Below are positions 1 to 11,400 of a stretch of 64,000 bases of DNA, piece by piece (position 1 is the first letter of the stretch; each line of letters starts with the position of its first letter). The translations under genes and the position numbers were made by a program. The notes beneath the pieces were generated by a model. The model was not told the DNA's origin. It made no database searches and saw only the letters and a program-made list of their open reading frames with translations. The stretch is from Syngnathus acus (taxonomy: Eukaryota; Chordata; Actinopteri; Syngnathiformes; Syngnathidae): NCBI RefSeq assembly GCF_901709675.1, contig NC_051098.1:2716500-2780499 (forward strand). Reading direction: 5' to 3'.

Positions 1-656
1 TAAGGTGTGAGAGCATTTATGGAATTTGGTGAGTCCAAACACTGCCTTTAAGTATTATTATTTGTGCTCTATTCTAAAAGGTGAGCTTGTTATAAGTAAT
101 ATTATAGTTTTCAACTGCCAAACTAACCACCGCTGTTGATAGTTACAGTAGGCGTCAGTTTGAGTGACGTGCTTGTTTTCTGACTCAACAGTGGAACGTC
201 TGCGATGAACAAGCACGTACAGCATGAGGCGAGCTAATGACTTTCGACACTAGTGTGGGGGAGGGAGAGGAACCAATGCAAAGTTTGACCGTGTACTTTG
301 ATATATTTTTAAAATTGTTTAATGATGACTTAAAAGGGGAAGGGGAAATCACACCATTGACTTGATGACTCAAGTAAATGAAACAATTGCAAATTGTGGG
401 ACACATTATTGACACAAATTAGGACGTAACGCACTCTGCAAGGCAGATCAAAATTCATAAACTCACGAGGCCAATAATTCAACCCTGCAATCTACATACC
501 ATTTTAAAAGCAATCCCAACGTATCGAGTCATGCATTGTAAATTGTTACGATTTTTAACCACAAATGAGTCGCAGGGAAGGTCTTAAAAGATATTAGTCG
601 ATCCCCGCCCAAGCCCACAGAGAAGAAAAAGGGTACACGTTATCAATTGTACTTAC
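1..656 (-). other. wsb1: wsb1 intron 1, left part truncated by window edge
   Basis: Begins (minus strand) with the GTAAGT donor at 656 and runs off the window. No second WSB1 exon, which should carry a conserved GELL..APF segment, is seen on either strand here. Confidence 0.55.
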
Positions 657-696
657 CTATATCATTTTCGTTTATAGAGTCTGGGAAGCTTGCCAT
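657..696 (-). CDS. wsb1: WSB1 (WD repeat and SOCS box protein 1), first coding exon only
   Basis: On the minus strand an ATG at 696 opens a 40-nt coding stretch reading MASFPDSINENDI plus one base. It ends at a strong donor, GTAAGT, whose GT begins at 656. This matches the amino terminus of vertebrate WSB1, which starts MASFP and has an acidic NE.I segment before the first exon boundary. WSB1 is the substrate-recognition subunit of an Elongin B/C-Cullin ubiquitin ligase: WD repeats bind substrate and the carboxy-terminal SOCS box binds Elongin. None of the WD repeats is inside the window, because the remaining exons would lie to the left of position 1. The call rests on 13 residues plus a correctly placed donor, so it is good but not certain. 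Confidence 0.7.
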
Positions 697-1010
697 CTAA
701 CTGAGGGCAGAGACAAAGAAAAGCCAAGCTCCGACGGTAAAACCAAGATTAAAGTGGAAATTCGACGGCTGCGGATGAAGATAGCTTTTCTTCCACCTTC
801 GGCTTCTGCTAGCGTCAGTAAATCCCTCCGCCTCAAAACCGCACTGCTGGGTAGAAAACGTAGTCGTCGTAAAACCCTTGATTACTTCAACACTTTACTT
901 ACTCTTTTGAATGTGATAATAAAACTGGCAAATATACGTCCTACAAACCGTTGCCGTTCTAATCACAATGCGAATTATACTAGCTTCTAAACGTAGACTG
1001 CAGTACAATG
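697..1010 (-). promoter_or_regulatory. wsb1: Probable wsb1 5' UTR and promoter region
   Basis: Sequence directly upstream of the wsb1 start on the minus strand. It contains several CpG dinucleotides (about 730-870) in an otherwise AT-rich area, as expected near a vertebrate start site. No TATA box or defined start is obvious. The plus-strand open frame at 754-990 in the same stretch has no family resemblance and is treated as chance. Confidence 0.4.
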
Positions 1011-1389
1011 TATCAAGCTATTTTCATCCGGGGAGGCCGGGAGGGGCGATACTTTAAGAGTAGGCGGTGCTTCAGTATTTCATTTACGTCAGCAGAGTTT
1101 CCATAGAAATACTATTAACGCCCTCTTTTGGTGTTTTTGTTATGGTGTTAACTTTATTTTTTTGGAAAGCATATATCAAATTCTTTTAGCCTGTTTCATA
1201 ATCGTAATTATTCCGTTGCCACAGTGAAAAGGAGTTTTAATGCATTTATTTCATTGTTATAGTGTGAGAATATACATTTATTTATTACTTTGTAGGTTCT
1301 AGGATTGATTTTTCCCCTAGGGATTGACAACAGGACGATGAAGAAAAAGACAAAATTTCAACGTTGGTACCATTGTACTATGATAATGT
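1011..1389. other. Intergenic stretch, no gene seen
   Basis: AT-rich sequence between the presumed wsb1 promoter and a LINE tail. I see no exon, RNA gene or recognisable repeat. Confidence 0.5.
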
Positions 1390-1674
1390 TTTCTTTTCTC
1401 TGGACACATCAGCGTCCTGTACTTTTTGCGCTATGTTCTGACTGTCTGCTGTATGCACACTTGCTCCGTTTTGCTCCTCTTATTTGTTGTGTTATTTGTT
1501 TCTTTATTTATTCCTCACTCTTATTATTCATTGTTTGTGCCTTCTTGTTTTTATTTTGTGTTGTTTACTTGTATGCATATCGTGTACTATGTCTCGTCAC
1601 CGTGGGATAGTGGAAACGTAATTTCGATATCTTTGTGCGTCTTGGCGTGTGAAGAGATTGACAATAAAGCGTAC
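1390..1674 (+). mobile_element. LINE 3' tail fragment (copy A)
   Basis: Closely parallels 43437-43720: both contain a block with GCGTCCTGTACT, a run of TTG/TTT-rich sequence, then GTGGGATAGTGG, AACGTAATTTCGAT and the terminal ATTGACAATAAAGC. This 3' end is typical of fish L2/CR1-like non-LTR retrotransposons. No reverse transcriptase is attached, so it is a strongly 5'-truncated copy. The open frames through it (1305-1770) are repeat-derived. Confidence 0.65.
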
Positions 1675-2419
1675 AGCATTAATGCAAATTTTATCATTGG
1701 GGTCATGAGCAGATGTATCAAAAGTATTCACATTGACTACTCAAGTATAGATAATGAGATTGAAACATGATTTAAAAGAAGTTGAAGTAGCTAGCTTTTT
1801 ACTCAACTGTAAAAGTATTGGTAACTATTTGAAATGTAAAAATTATGCAAGGAGAAAAAAATACAACGAACTGGAAGCCGTCAAACATAGTTACACAAAT
1901 AAATTAGGTGTCTGGTTACAATTTTTATTGTTTTGATGCAGCCGTCAACTCAAATCCACATTTTCAAAACAGTTAACGCAGAGGGCTAAACACATGCCAC
2001 AGTGGTCAAAATGACACATTTTTTTGCAAAAGGCTCCAACTGTGCCAAAATATTTAAAATATGAAACAAAAGCACAAGTGACACAAGTGAGCACCTCCAA
2101 TAAATAACAAGCATTACCCAATGGGCAACAAAATACAGCACTCGTGTGAATCAGTGCACCATTGCTTGTCATCGCAGCCTATACGTACACAGCTTACATT
2201 GCAGCCTATACATAGCTTACATGCAGTCAAATGTGCCCTCTTGCAAAAAATGCATCAAGAATCAGATAGGCTTTTTTTTCTGACTGTGGCTGACAACTGA
2301 AATATTCACACAGAGAATACGTGGAAAAATACATTATTGTGTGAGAAATTAGGAAAGTAAAGTATTTTACAATAAAGAACAAAAATCTATAGTAGGCCTA
2401 TACTATAAGAGTACAAAGA
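1675..2419. other. Unannotated AT-rich intergenic sequence
   Basis: No exon, conserved motif or complete repeat recognised. Confidence 0.4.
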
Positions 2420-2577
2420 TCGCCAAATGATTCCCGAGCGCGGCACCGCTGCTGCTCACTGCTCCCCTCCCCCCCAGGGGATGGATCAAAATCACACGGG
2501 GATGGGTTAAATGCAGAGGACAAATTTCAGATGTGTGTGTGACGATCATTGGGACTTTAACTTTAACTTTTTAACTT
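2420..2577 (+). mobile_element. tRNA-derived SINE, 5'-truncated body
   Basis: Matches the body and tail of the SINE copies at 53317-53640 and 61008-61330, from GATTCCCGAGCGCGGCACC through the CCCCAGGGGATGG block to GACGATCATTGGGACTTTAA. The tRNA-like head is missing. The 3' end is a CTTTAA-type simple repeat. 5' truncation is normal for reverse-transcribed insertions. Confidence 0.75.
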
Positions 2578-3297
2578 TACAAGAGATAGCCACAAATGAT
2601 ATTCGTGTGTCTCTTCTGAGCCCTTCCAGCTAGACCTCCACCTCGTACACACACTCTTCCTCTGACTTCTCTACCTCTTACTCTCACTCTACCTCTCATC
2701 TGCCTTAGACCTCCTCGATCCATGCTTGCAAAAAACAACACAGGCCTGAAGACTGATAGCAAATTGAAACATTTTGTGAAGAAGTGTCAGACAGGTGCTT
2801 TTAATGATTGCATACTGATCAGGGAGTTTCTACGAGCTCGGAGCATATGGTTTCTGTTTCGGAAGCGCGGCTTAAACAATGGAGTTTGGACTTCTTGAAT
2901 GACATCTGTGTTAACTGTTTTGCAAAAGGGTGGGAAAACTGTTGTCAATCCAATGACAATGGGTTACATATTTGCATGAGCCATCTTCTCCTCAGCTGAG
3001 ATGGTGATGATGAAGACTGAGAGGTTCCCAGTTTCTTCAAACAGGTCAAAGCAATCAATAAAAACTGTAACACTGCTTGACACGCCCACTCGCCCAAGCT
3101 GTCGGAAGCGAAGATGAAAAAGCTCTCGTACGCATGTGTTCAGTGTTTCCGGTGAAGCATTTACCTTGAAGTTCCAGACACAAGTGGCGTGTCGTCGCTC
3201 GACCAATCTTCGGGCAACTCGATGTATTAAGCGTTGAGAAGAGGGTAGGAAAGCGTAGAAGAGAGGCAAAATTAAGGTTGCTTCCTTCAGGCTGCAA
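2577..3297 (-). other. Unassigned region with two minus-strand open frames
   Basis: One frame (2577-2762) encodes an Arg/Gly-rich segment. The other (2964-3269) encodes 101 residues with a segment around LGRVGVSSSVTVFIDCFD that looks less random than most frames here. An AAG|GTAAAT donor-like site occurs near 3160. I do not recognise a family. It could be a decayed retrocopy or part of an unlisted repeat. No function is proposed. Confidence 0.2.
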
Positions 3298-3631
3298 AAA
3301 ACACTGGCAGCATCACCATTAAGAGCCTTTTGATGCTCCTTGTATGTACGTCTTAAGTTGGTAAATTAAAATGAACTGAGGCAATGTAACACAAGTAAAG
3401 AAGGCGCTGCACTGTTTAGCTTAGTTTTTTTATGTGGCTGTCCATGAAGACCTGACAAGTGCTACAATCATGAAAAACCTTGTTTAAAGCACACAGATGC
3501 AGTAGAGTTACCGCAAAATAAGTTCTGATAAGTCTGTTTATATTGAAAAATACAAAAAGCATTTAAAAGTACAATAAAGTGTTTAAAACTACAATAAAAG
3601 GTTCATTAAAGTCTTGTGTGGATATTGTAAC

Positions 3632-3700
3632 AATATATTTTCTCTATCGCGGGTGGTCTTGGAACCAATTATCCGCGATAAACGAGGGATTACTGTACCA
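3632..3700. mobile_element. Terminal-inverted-repeat end of a non-autonomous DNA transposon
   Basis: The segment CTATCGCGGGTGGTCTTGG ... CGATAAACGAGGGATTACTGTA has the form of a transposon terminus. No matching partner end was found nearby, so this is a fragment. The superfamily is uncertain. Confidence 0.4.
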
Positions 3701-5019
3701 CCCTTGAGGTGGAGCCACGACTGTCGGGCTGGGTGCTTACCAAGTTGGGCACACCATACAAGTCAGACAAGTTTTTTTTTTTTAGGCTGTGTCATAAGAA
3801 GTGTCCTGTCACCATGGGTTTGCGTGCTCGTGAATATTTTACCAATACATTTTCCCAAGCTACATTGAAAGGGCTCTCAACATAATCATCCACTCAGTCA
3901 ATTTGCTCATGACTAAAATAGTATGTATTTAAGGAGCACTGAATGAAGAGGATTATTTAGGTTAATTTGGCAGACGGGGTTAAAAAAAACAACCCCAACA
4001 ACAATAAAAGATACATTTATTTTTTGCTTCGAGTGTGCCTGTGAGTTGTAGTGTTCAGTAAACAGACTAAAAATGTCAACCAGAACACTCATATGCAGCT
4101 ATCTATTAACAGAGGTCACAATGTCATTGTCCAAAAAAAAAAAGATAACAGAAGTATACAGGGGTGACCATATGTCACGAGACAAAAACAAACACCACCC
4201 CTAAAAAAAAAAAAACCTTAAGTATTTTTTATGATTCTTGCTCAGACTTTTTTTGCAGTATGAATTAAAAATAATGGAAAATCATAAGCACCGTACGTGT
4301 CCTTGGTCCTTATGTTAGATTGATGAACTTGTTGCAATGGTTCACTGTGGACTTTTGGACAGTTACAGCTTTAATGACCACAATATCTGGATGCATAAAA
4401 ATATATATTTCTGTAACCCCCAGTTGTTGGAGGAGAAAATCCAACACTCATGATACAGTTGTGTATATAAAGGGGCATTTTCCATGTCTTGGATTTGAAA
4501 TGCCCATCCTGAGGATGCCTAATCACAAACAGAATATGCTACTGTAAAGAGAAAAGTAACAAAGGTAGAAACAATCTCTTGCTATAGTTAGTAAACCCCT
4601 AAGGAGAGGTTTTGAGGACAGGGTTAAAAAAATAAGGATAGAGACTAATACTTTTCATATTGCAATTAACATGGTATATCATCAAATTATCATTATACAG
4701 GAAAAAACAAACAAAATTAATGACAGTTAGTACCAATCTGTTTTGTGAGTCCAGGCATTTTCCTTAGAAAGAAGGGTTGGAGGTCTTGCCTGGTATCAGG
4801 GTGGGGCTGTGTGTAGTGGGTTATAGGAAGAGCTTCAATACCTACACTAATGGACCGTTCCACTGTCACCATGGTAACGATATATGGTGGAGCATGGGAG
4901 GATCTGAAATATGAACATCATTTAAATCTTCCCCGATGCCACTCCAATACAAATACTGTGAATGAATGAGTCAATTAGCGTTCAATTGGGCGTGGCATAT
5001 TGATTATGAATTTATACCG
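3701..5019. other. Sequence downstream of cuedc1, no gene seen
   Basis: Contains homopolymer A/T runs and AT-rich sequence but no exon or complete repeat that I recognise. Part of it could be distal cuedc1 3' UTR if the proximal poly(A) signal at 5229-5234 is not used. Confidence 0.35.
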
Positions 5020-5115
5020 GAAACCGGAGTGCCCGGAGAAAACCCACGTGGGCACGGGGAGAACATGCAAACTACACGCAGGGAGGGCCGGAGGTGGAAT
5101 CGAACCCGCACGGCT
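5020..5115 (-). mobile_element. SINE fragment (minus orientation)
   Basis: Contains CCCGGAGAAAACCCACG, GGGGAGAACATGCAAACT and a GGAATCGAACCC-type block. The last is the complement of a tRNA B box (GGTTCGATTCC) in a common fish SINE. A related fragment lies at 56728-56900. Only the middle portion is preserved. Confidence 0.6.
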
Positions 5116-5209
5116 TGTATTATAACTACAAGAAAAATCACAAAAACTGTTGGCAAATGTCTGGCGAACGTTTTGCCAACATTTGCGACAATGAAGAAAC
5201 CCTGACGAA

Positions 5210-5382
5210 CTTTGATGAGAATGCAACATTTATTGCCTTTGAAAACACTTGGACTTGTTCGCCACTCAGTGGGATAGAGGCTTAAGTGTAGTCATGAAAC
5301 ATGCTAGGTTTAGGCTTTATACAGAGACAATGATGATGCAACAAGCTCATTTGCAGGACAGGTTGGATGAGTGGGGAGAAGC
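5210..5382 (-). terminator. cuedc1: cuedc1 3' UTR with candidate poly(A) signal
   Basis: An AATAAA hexamer on the minus strand (TTTATT at 5229-5234) lies about 150 nt after the stop codon. Further hexamers exist downstream (for example near 4017), so the true cleavage site is uncertain. Confidence 0.35.
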
Positions 5383-5456
5383 TTACCATGACTCTGTCTC
5401 ACTGCGTTGCCCGTTTTCTTCCTGAGTGGTTGCTCTTCTTGATTGACATTCTTCCT
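5383..5456 (-). CDS. cuedc1: cuedc1 coding exon 9 (terminal)
   Basis: 74 nt after the acceptor CTGTCCATAG, ending at a TAA (5385-5383). Completes a Glu codon from exon 8 and encodes [16 protein letters not shown]...ESW. This parallels the acidic, RR-containing mammalian carboxy terminus. The exon is too short to appear as an open frame by itself; phase, acceptor and the acidic/RR pattern support it. Confidence 0.75.
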
Positions 5457-8400
5457 CTATGGACAGATAAACACACAGTGTCTAACTTAAATGTCATTAG
5501 TTGTCAGTTTGATAGAGCTTATAGAAACATTCCCTTTTCATTGACCAGCTTCCCACCCTGATGTAATGTGATACATGTTGGCTCCAATAATACTAGGATG
5601 AGGCTATTAGAGCTCACAAAGAAAAACATAGCTAGGATTTATGATCTCGCCAGAAAGATGAGTCAGCATCAGGTAATTGTCTCTGGCTCCTTGCCTACGA
5701 GGGGTAATGATGAGAGGTTTAGCAGATGACTTTCGCTTAAATGGTGGCTGGCTAGCTTCTGTAGTGAGCAGGGACTGCAGTTTGTAGACAATAGGCCCTC
5801 TTTCAGCCCATTATGAAAACATAGATTACTGTTTGAGCCTTCCATGAGAGTTCACATTAGAGCAGGACACGTGACAGGTGATTAGCGAGCCTGTAAGAAC
5901 CAGTATTGAGTCTGTAAAGCTACAATGTGTGCAGAATTTTTAGGCAAATTTTATTTTTGAATTTTACTGCGCAAATTGTGTATTGGAAGCTTAATTTTGT
6001 TTTCTTTTTAACAACTACAGTTCTCTCGGTCAACCAAAATGTTTATAAACCTCAAACTTGAATATTTCAGAGAGTAAAAGATAGTTTCTGGCTTTCTTGG
6101 TAATATTTCTACGTGTGCAAAATTATTAGGCAACTATGCCGGACATGTGCAGAATTAATATGCAACTCAAGTAAAAATGGAAATTTTTCACTTTTCACTT
6201 CATAAATCTTTCACAAAATCACCTGTTTATTTTCATTTCTGAAAATGAGAATAATAAAGAATTCAAAGCATACAAATTAACAGTGGCCATTTAGCCACGC
6301 TTATTTTTAATAACAGTTCCATTTATGGAGTCTATCAGCTTCTTGATCTGTAGACAATTAACTTTTTGTGGCACACCAACCATTGTCTGATCGCAAATTG
6401 TCAATGTTTAATTACTGTTTTACCTCAGTGTAAATCTATTTAGGAAGCGCCCAAAAGTTCTCAATAGAATTTAGATCAGATGAAGAAGGAGGCCACGCCA
6501 TTATTCTATCATCTTTCAGGCCTGTACCTGCAAGCCACACAGTGGAGTACAGTCAAACCTCAACATACAAATTTAATTTGTTCCGGGACCTACTTCGTAT
6601 GTTGAAATAGTCGTATGTTGGATAAAATATTCCCATACAAATACATTGTAATTCGTTACATTTGTTCCACAGCCAAAAAAACCAACGATATTTCCTTAAT
6701 AAATACTGCAGATACACAGCAATAGAACAAATGCGATTATATCGGAGATGTAAAAATAAATAAATAAGATAATCAATAAAAAGGTTTTTTTATTGTCACT
6801 GTATCTTAGCATATGTTCCGTAACTTACAGTTTGTGAACCTCAAACTAAGCTTTTTTTTTTTTTTTTTAATATATTTTTAATTTTTATATTTTATATATT
6901 TTCTTTTCTATTTTCAGTTTTTTTATCTAGCTTACATAATGTTTACTTAAAAATAACTAGCCTGGTAATCCTCAAAGGGGGATCCCCCATCTGCAGCCCC
7001 TTGACAATCTTTCTAATTTTTTTGCTGTCTTGGGGGTTAAGATTAAGGGATGTTATTAATATTTGTCACCTGTATGTGAAGCCCTTTGAGACATTTTTGC
7101 GATTAGGAGCAATATAAATAAATTTGACTTGACATGCACTCTCACCTTGTTGACTCTCACTTGACATGCTTTGGTATGTATTTCTATTTTCTGAGCCCAG
7201 TTACATGGTTTACCCATTACATACTGCTTTGGAAAATAGTGAGCAGGGGCCCAACTTAATGATAAAACTGGTCCCTCAAATAAGGCTAATTTCAGAAATG
7301 CTTGAATTAAGGAGTGGATAGTGTGCACTGATGCATACTTTTAATTTCAGGAATTTATTGAAGCATTCAGCATAACATCCCAATGGCAATAGCTCTGATT
7401 GCACCAAAAGAAAACAAACCCTTTCCTGTGATTTGACCAAGAAAGAAAGGAAGGAGAACACAGGAAAATAATTTGAATGATTTTTCAGCCTTTCATCTCT
7501 ATCAGCATAGTTTAAATCTGTGAATTGTCAGTCGAAAAAATGTGCAGATTACTGGGCATTATTTACATTTAGTAGAGTAAAAAATAAATGTGGAAATACT
7601 GACATTAACATGATCATTGAGGAACATGCTAATTGACTTTTCTGTTACTCGGATTAATGGCATTCCTTTAATGCTGTAAATGCACTGCAAAACTGACATT
7701 AGTCAATATGTTTAATTCCATTTTTTTTGTGTGTGAACAATCAACACCAAGTGGGACACAATCGTGAAGTGGAACCAAATATAACTTTCTCTTACCACAG
7801 GAGTTTCCTTCCACATCATCAAGGAGATTGGCTGTGGAATGAGCGGTACCCAACCTGGTAAGGTTTAGTCAGAAAACTAGATAGATTGTTCATTCTTATG
7901 CACTAGAATCTAGTGACTAGAGTACAACATGCTACAATATACATGGTAATTTGAGAAGTATTGACTGACATTGAATTGTAATGGATGCCAAAGAGTGAAT
8001 GAATGAATTCACTCAAAGTACTGTTTCTTTGACACTTTACTGGACGCAATAAAATTGTTGGTTCCCTGTATCCAACAACCATCTCTAAATTTATCTTAAA
8101 TAGACAAAAGCAATAATAAAATGAAGTACAGACAAAATATCAAAGGAAATTCAAACTATCCCCTCCGTGAGTCGTCACCTTATCGTGGTGGAGGGGTTTG
8201 CGTGCCCCTATGATCCTAGGAGCCATGTTGTCTGGGGCTTCATGCCCCTGGTAGGGTCACCCATGGCAAACGGGTCCTAGGTGAGGGGCCAGACAAAGCA
8301 CGGCTCACATTAGCCCCTTATGATGAAAAAAATAAATGGATCTCGTTTTCCCTCGCCCGGACGCGGGTCACCGGGGCCCCCCTCTGGAGCCAGGCCTGGA

Positions 8401-11400
8401 GGCGGGGCTCGAAGGCGAGCGTCTGGTGGCCGGGCCTTCGCCCATGGGGCCCGGCCGGGCACAGCCCGAAAAGGAAACGTGGGTCCCCCTTCCCATGGGC
8501 TCACCACCTGTGGGAGGGGCCAAAGGGGTCGGGTGCAGTGCAAGCTGGGCGGCGGCCAAAGGCAGGGACCTTGGCGGTCTGATCCCCGGCTGCAGAAGCT
8601 GGCTCTTGGGACATGGAATGTCACCTCTCTGGCTGGAAAGGAGCCCGAGCTGGTGTGCGAGGCAGAAAAGTTCCGACTAGATATAGTCGGACTTGCCTCC
8701 GCGCACAGTTTGGGTTCCGGTACAAGCCCTCTCGAGAGGGGCTGGACTCTCTTCCACTCTGGAGTTGCCCACGGTGAGAGGCGTCGAGCAGTTGTGGGTA
8801 TACTTATTGCCCCCCGGCTGGGCGCCTGCACATTGGGGTTCACCCCGGTGAACGAGAGGGTAGCCTCCCTCCGCCTTCGGGTGGGGGGACGGGTCCTGAC
8901 TGTTGTTTGTGTCTATGCACCAAACGGCAGCTCAGAGTACCCACCCTTCTTGGGGTCCCTGGAGGAAGTGCTGCAGAGCGCTCCTTCTGGGGACTCCATC
9001 GTTCTACTGGGTGACTTCAATGCTCACGTGGGCAATGACAGTGAGACCTGGAAGGGCGTGATTGGGAGGAACGGGAGGTTCTGTGGAGGGTGCTTCGGGA
9101 GTACGGGGTGCAGAGCCAACTGATAAGGGCGGTTCGGTCCCAGTATCATCGATGCCAGAGTTTGATCCGCATTTCCGGCAGTAAGTCGAATTCGTTCCCA
9201 GTGAGGGTTGGACTCCGCCAAGGCTGCCCTTTGTCCCCGATTCTGTTCATAATTTTTATGGACAGAATTTCTAGGCGCAGCCGAGGCGTTGAGGGTGTCC
9301 GGTTTGGGGACCTCAGCATCGAGTCTCGGCTTTTTGCAGACGACGTGGTGCTGTTGGCTTCTTCAGGCCGTGATCTCCAGCTCTCACTGGAGCGGTTCGC
9401 AGCCGAGTGTGAAGCGGTCGGGATGAGGGTCAGCACCTCCAAATCCGAGTCCATGGTCCTCGATCGGAAAAGGGTGGAATGCCCTCTCCGGATCGGGGAT
9501 GAGATTCTGCCCCAAGTGGAGGAGTTTAAGTATCTTGGGGTCTTGTTCACGAGTGAGGGGAGGATGGAGCGCGAGATCGACAGGCGGATCGGTGCAGCGT
9601 CGGCAGTAATGCGGACTATGTACCGGTCCGTCGTGGTAAAGAGAGAGCTGAGCCAAAAGGCAAAGCTCTCAATTTACCGGTCGATTTACGCTCCTACCCT
9701 CACCTATGGTCACGAGCTATGGGTCGTGACCGAAAGAACGAGATCCCGGATACAAGCGGCCCAAATGAGTTTTCTCCGCAGGATGTCCGGGCTCTCCCTT
9801 AAAGATAGGGTGAGAAGTTCGGTCATCCGGGAGAGACTCGGAGTAGAGTCGCTACTCCTCCACGTTGAGAGGAGTCAGATGAGGTGGCTCGGGCATCTCA
9901 TCAGGATGCCTCCTGGACGCCTCCCTGGGGAGGTGTTCCGGGCATGTCCCACCGGTAGGAGACCCCGGGGACGACCCAGGACGCGCTGGAGAGACTATGT
10001 CTCTCAGCTGGCCTGGGAACGCCTTGGGATCCCCCGGGATGAGCTAGATGAAGTGGCTGGGGAGAGGGAAGTCTGGGAGTCCCTCCTGAAGCTGCTGCCC
10101 CCGCGACCCGACCCCGGATAAGCGGAAGAAGATGGATGGATGGATGAATTCAAACTATACTTTGAGTGCAAAAAAATGAATTACTGGCAGGACAAACAAG
10201 TGGCCTTGACAAAACTTTTGCAATCCTTAATATTTTGTTGCCTTATTTTGAGTCAATTACTGAAATCTCTCCCCCTCCCCAAGAGACAACCAAAGTAAAT
10301 ACAAAATTGTAGAAAAGTTGTAAAATGATGAAACTTGTTTGGCCCAAAGTTGCTGATCATGTAATTAGGGCTACACTCGTCTGATTTGTGTGCGGGTGGC
10401 TTAGGGTCGATCTTCGCTCAGTGACGTACATGTGTGGGTGTGATTGTATGTTCATCTCTATAGGTGCCCTGCGACTGGCTGGCGTTTACATAACATATTA
10501 AATGCACCCTCAGTCCATGATATCGCTAGTTATTTTAAAAATTTAGTTTATCTGATTGAGTATATGTAACTAACCTATTCAGAAATAATTTATTATTAAA
10601 TGAATACTTAAAATATGCCTACAACTAATTTTATGTTGTAATACATACCATTATGGCGAAGGGATGCAATTGATATCGTGATATGAATTTTGGGCCAAAT
10701 ATACAAACAGACAAATAGGTTTTTGGGGTGGTTAAGTCAAAGTTCATACTTAAAGCCAGTTGAGTGCTGTGGTATATGGCATTAGGCAATGCAAAAGACA
10801 CAATCACCAGTTATCGCTATATGAATGAACCAAACAGTTTTTGTATGCTCAAGTTTTGCATCTGTATGCATGTGCCTTGCCAAAATGTCAAGCTCCAGTT
10901 GAGTCCCTCCCAGCAGCTTTGTGTCTTGTCAAATTGCTTTTTAACAAATTCAAATCTCCTCTTCAAGTTGTTCTTTTTTACCAAAAGGGTACCAACAATT
11001 TTGTTTGTGTGTATACAAGCACATAGGCCAATCTGTAATACTAAATCTCAGGATACGAATGATGCTTCAGAAGTGTTCTCCTTTTTGACTTTCTTCTCTT
11101 TGTCCTTTCTGAGAACGTTTTGGCAATTTCAAAAAGCTTCTTTCTTGTAGCTGGGAAAAAAAAGACAATTTGTTTGGTCAAATGTTAATTTGATAAGAAT
11201 AACATTTGGAGGAGGAGACTTACATTTGCCCATATGTTTAAGTTTGTCTCTAAACAGGGCATCTTCTGACACAGCCTCTGGTGAAGGTGCAGAGAATAAC
11301 TCTATAATACAATGACAACAGCAACACTTACTGTAGTACTCATAACATGTTCTGTAGATTGATGTATGATCACATGGCATAAGGGCAGTTAGTAACAAAT

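Larger units (their letters stand above)
8160..10146 (+). mobile_element. RTE-type LINE (Rex3-like), internally deleted, with 12-bp target duplication
   Basis: A non-LTR retrotransposon in cuedc1 intron 7, antisense to the gene. It is flanked by AATTCAAACTAT at 8148-8159 and 10147-10158. The left end looks like a genuine element start (CCTCCGTGAGTCGTCACC). The right end is a GGAT/ATGG simple-repeat tail after GATAAGCGGAAGAAG, typical of fish Rex3/RTE elements. Inside are an apurinic endonuclease domain ([23 protein letters not shown]) and the carboxy half of a reverse transcriptase. The segment between them, including the reverse transcriptase fingers and first catalytic Asp region, is missing: the join falls at about 9066-9085 and shifts the frame. 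The Rex3 name is from memory of the tail and protein type. Confidence 0.85.

Noticed and set aside
754-990. 78-residue plus-strand open frame with basic segments
   Set aside because: Lies antisense to the wsb1 5' UTR/promoter, shows no family motif and no upstream context; the wsb1 exon explains the region better.
1305-1770. Hydrophobic open frames that resemble membrane proteins
   Set aside because: They translate a T-rich LINE 3' tail that recurs at 43437-43720; composition, not function.
4740-4765. Alternative terminal cuedc1 exon at an acceptor-like CTTCTTTCTAAG
   Set aside because: The phase-correct frame has no acidic or RR pattern and reads through AT-rich sequence; the 5383-5456 exon fits the family far better.
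7276-7430. Alternative cuedc1 last exon behind a strong acceptor near 7425
   Set aside because: The in-phase translation ([16 protein letters not shown] then stop) lacks any similarity to the CUEDC1 carboxy terminus.
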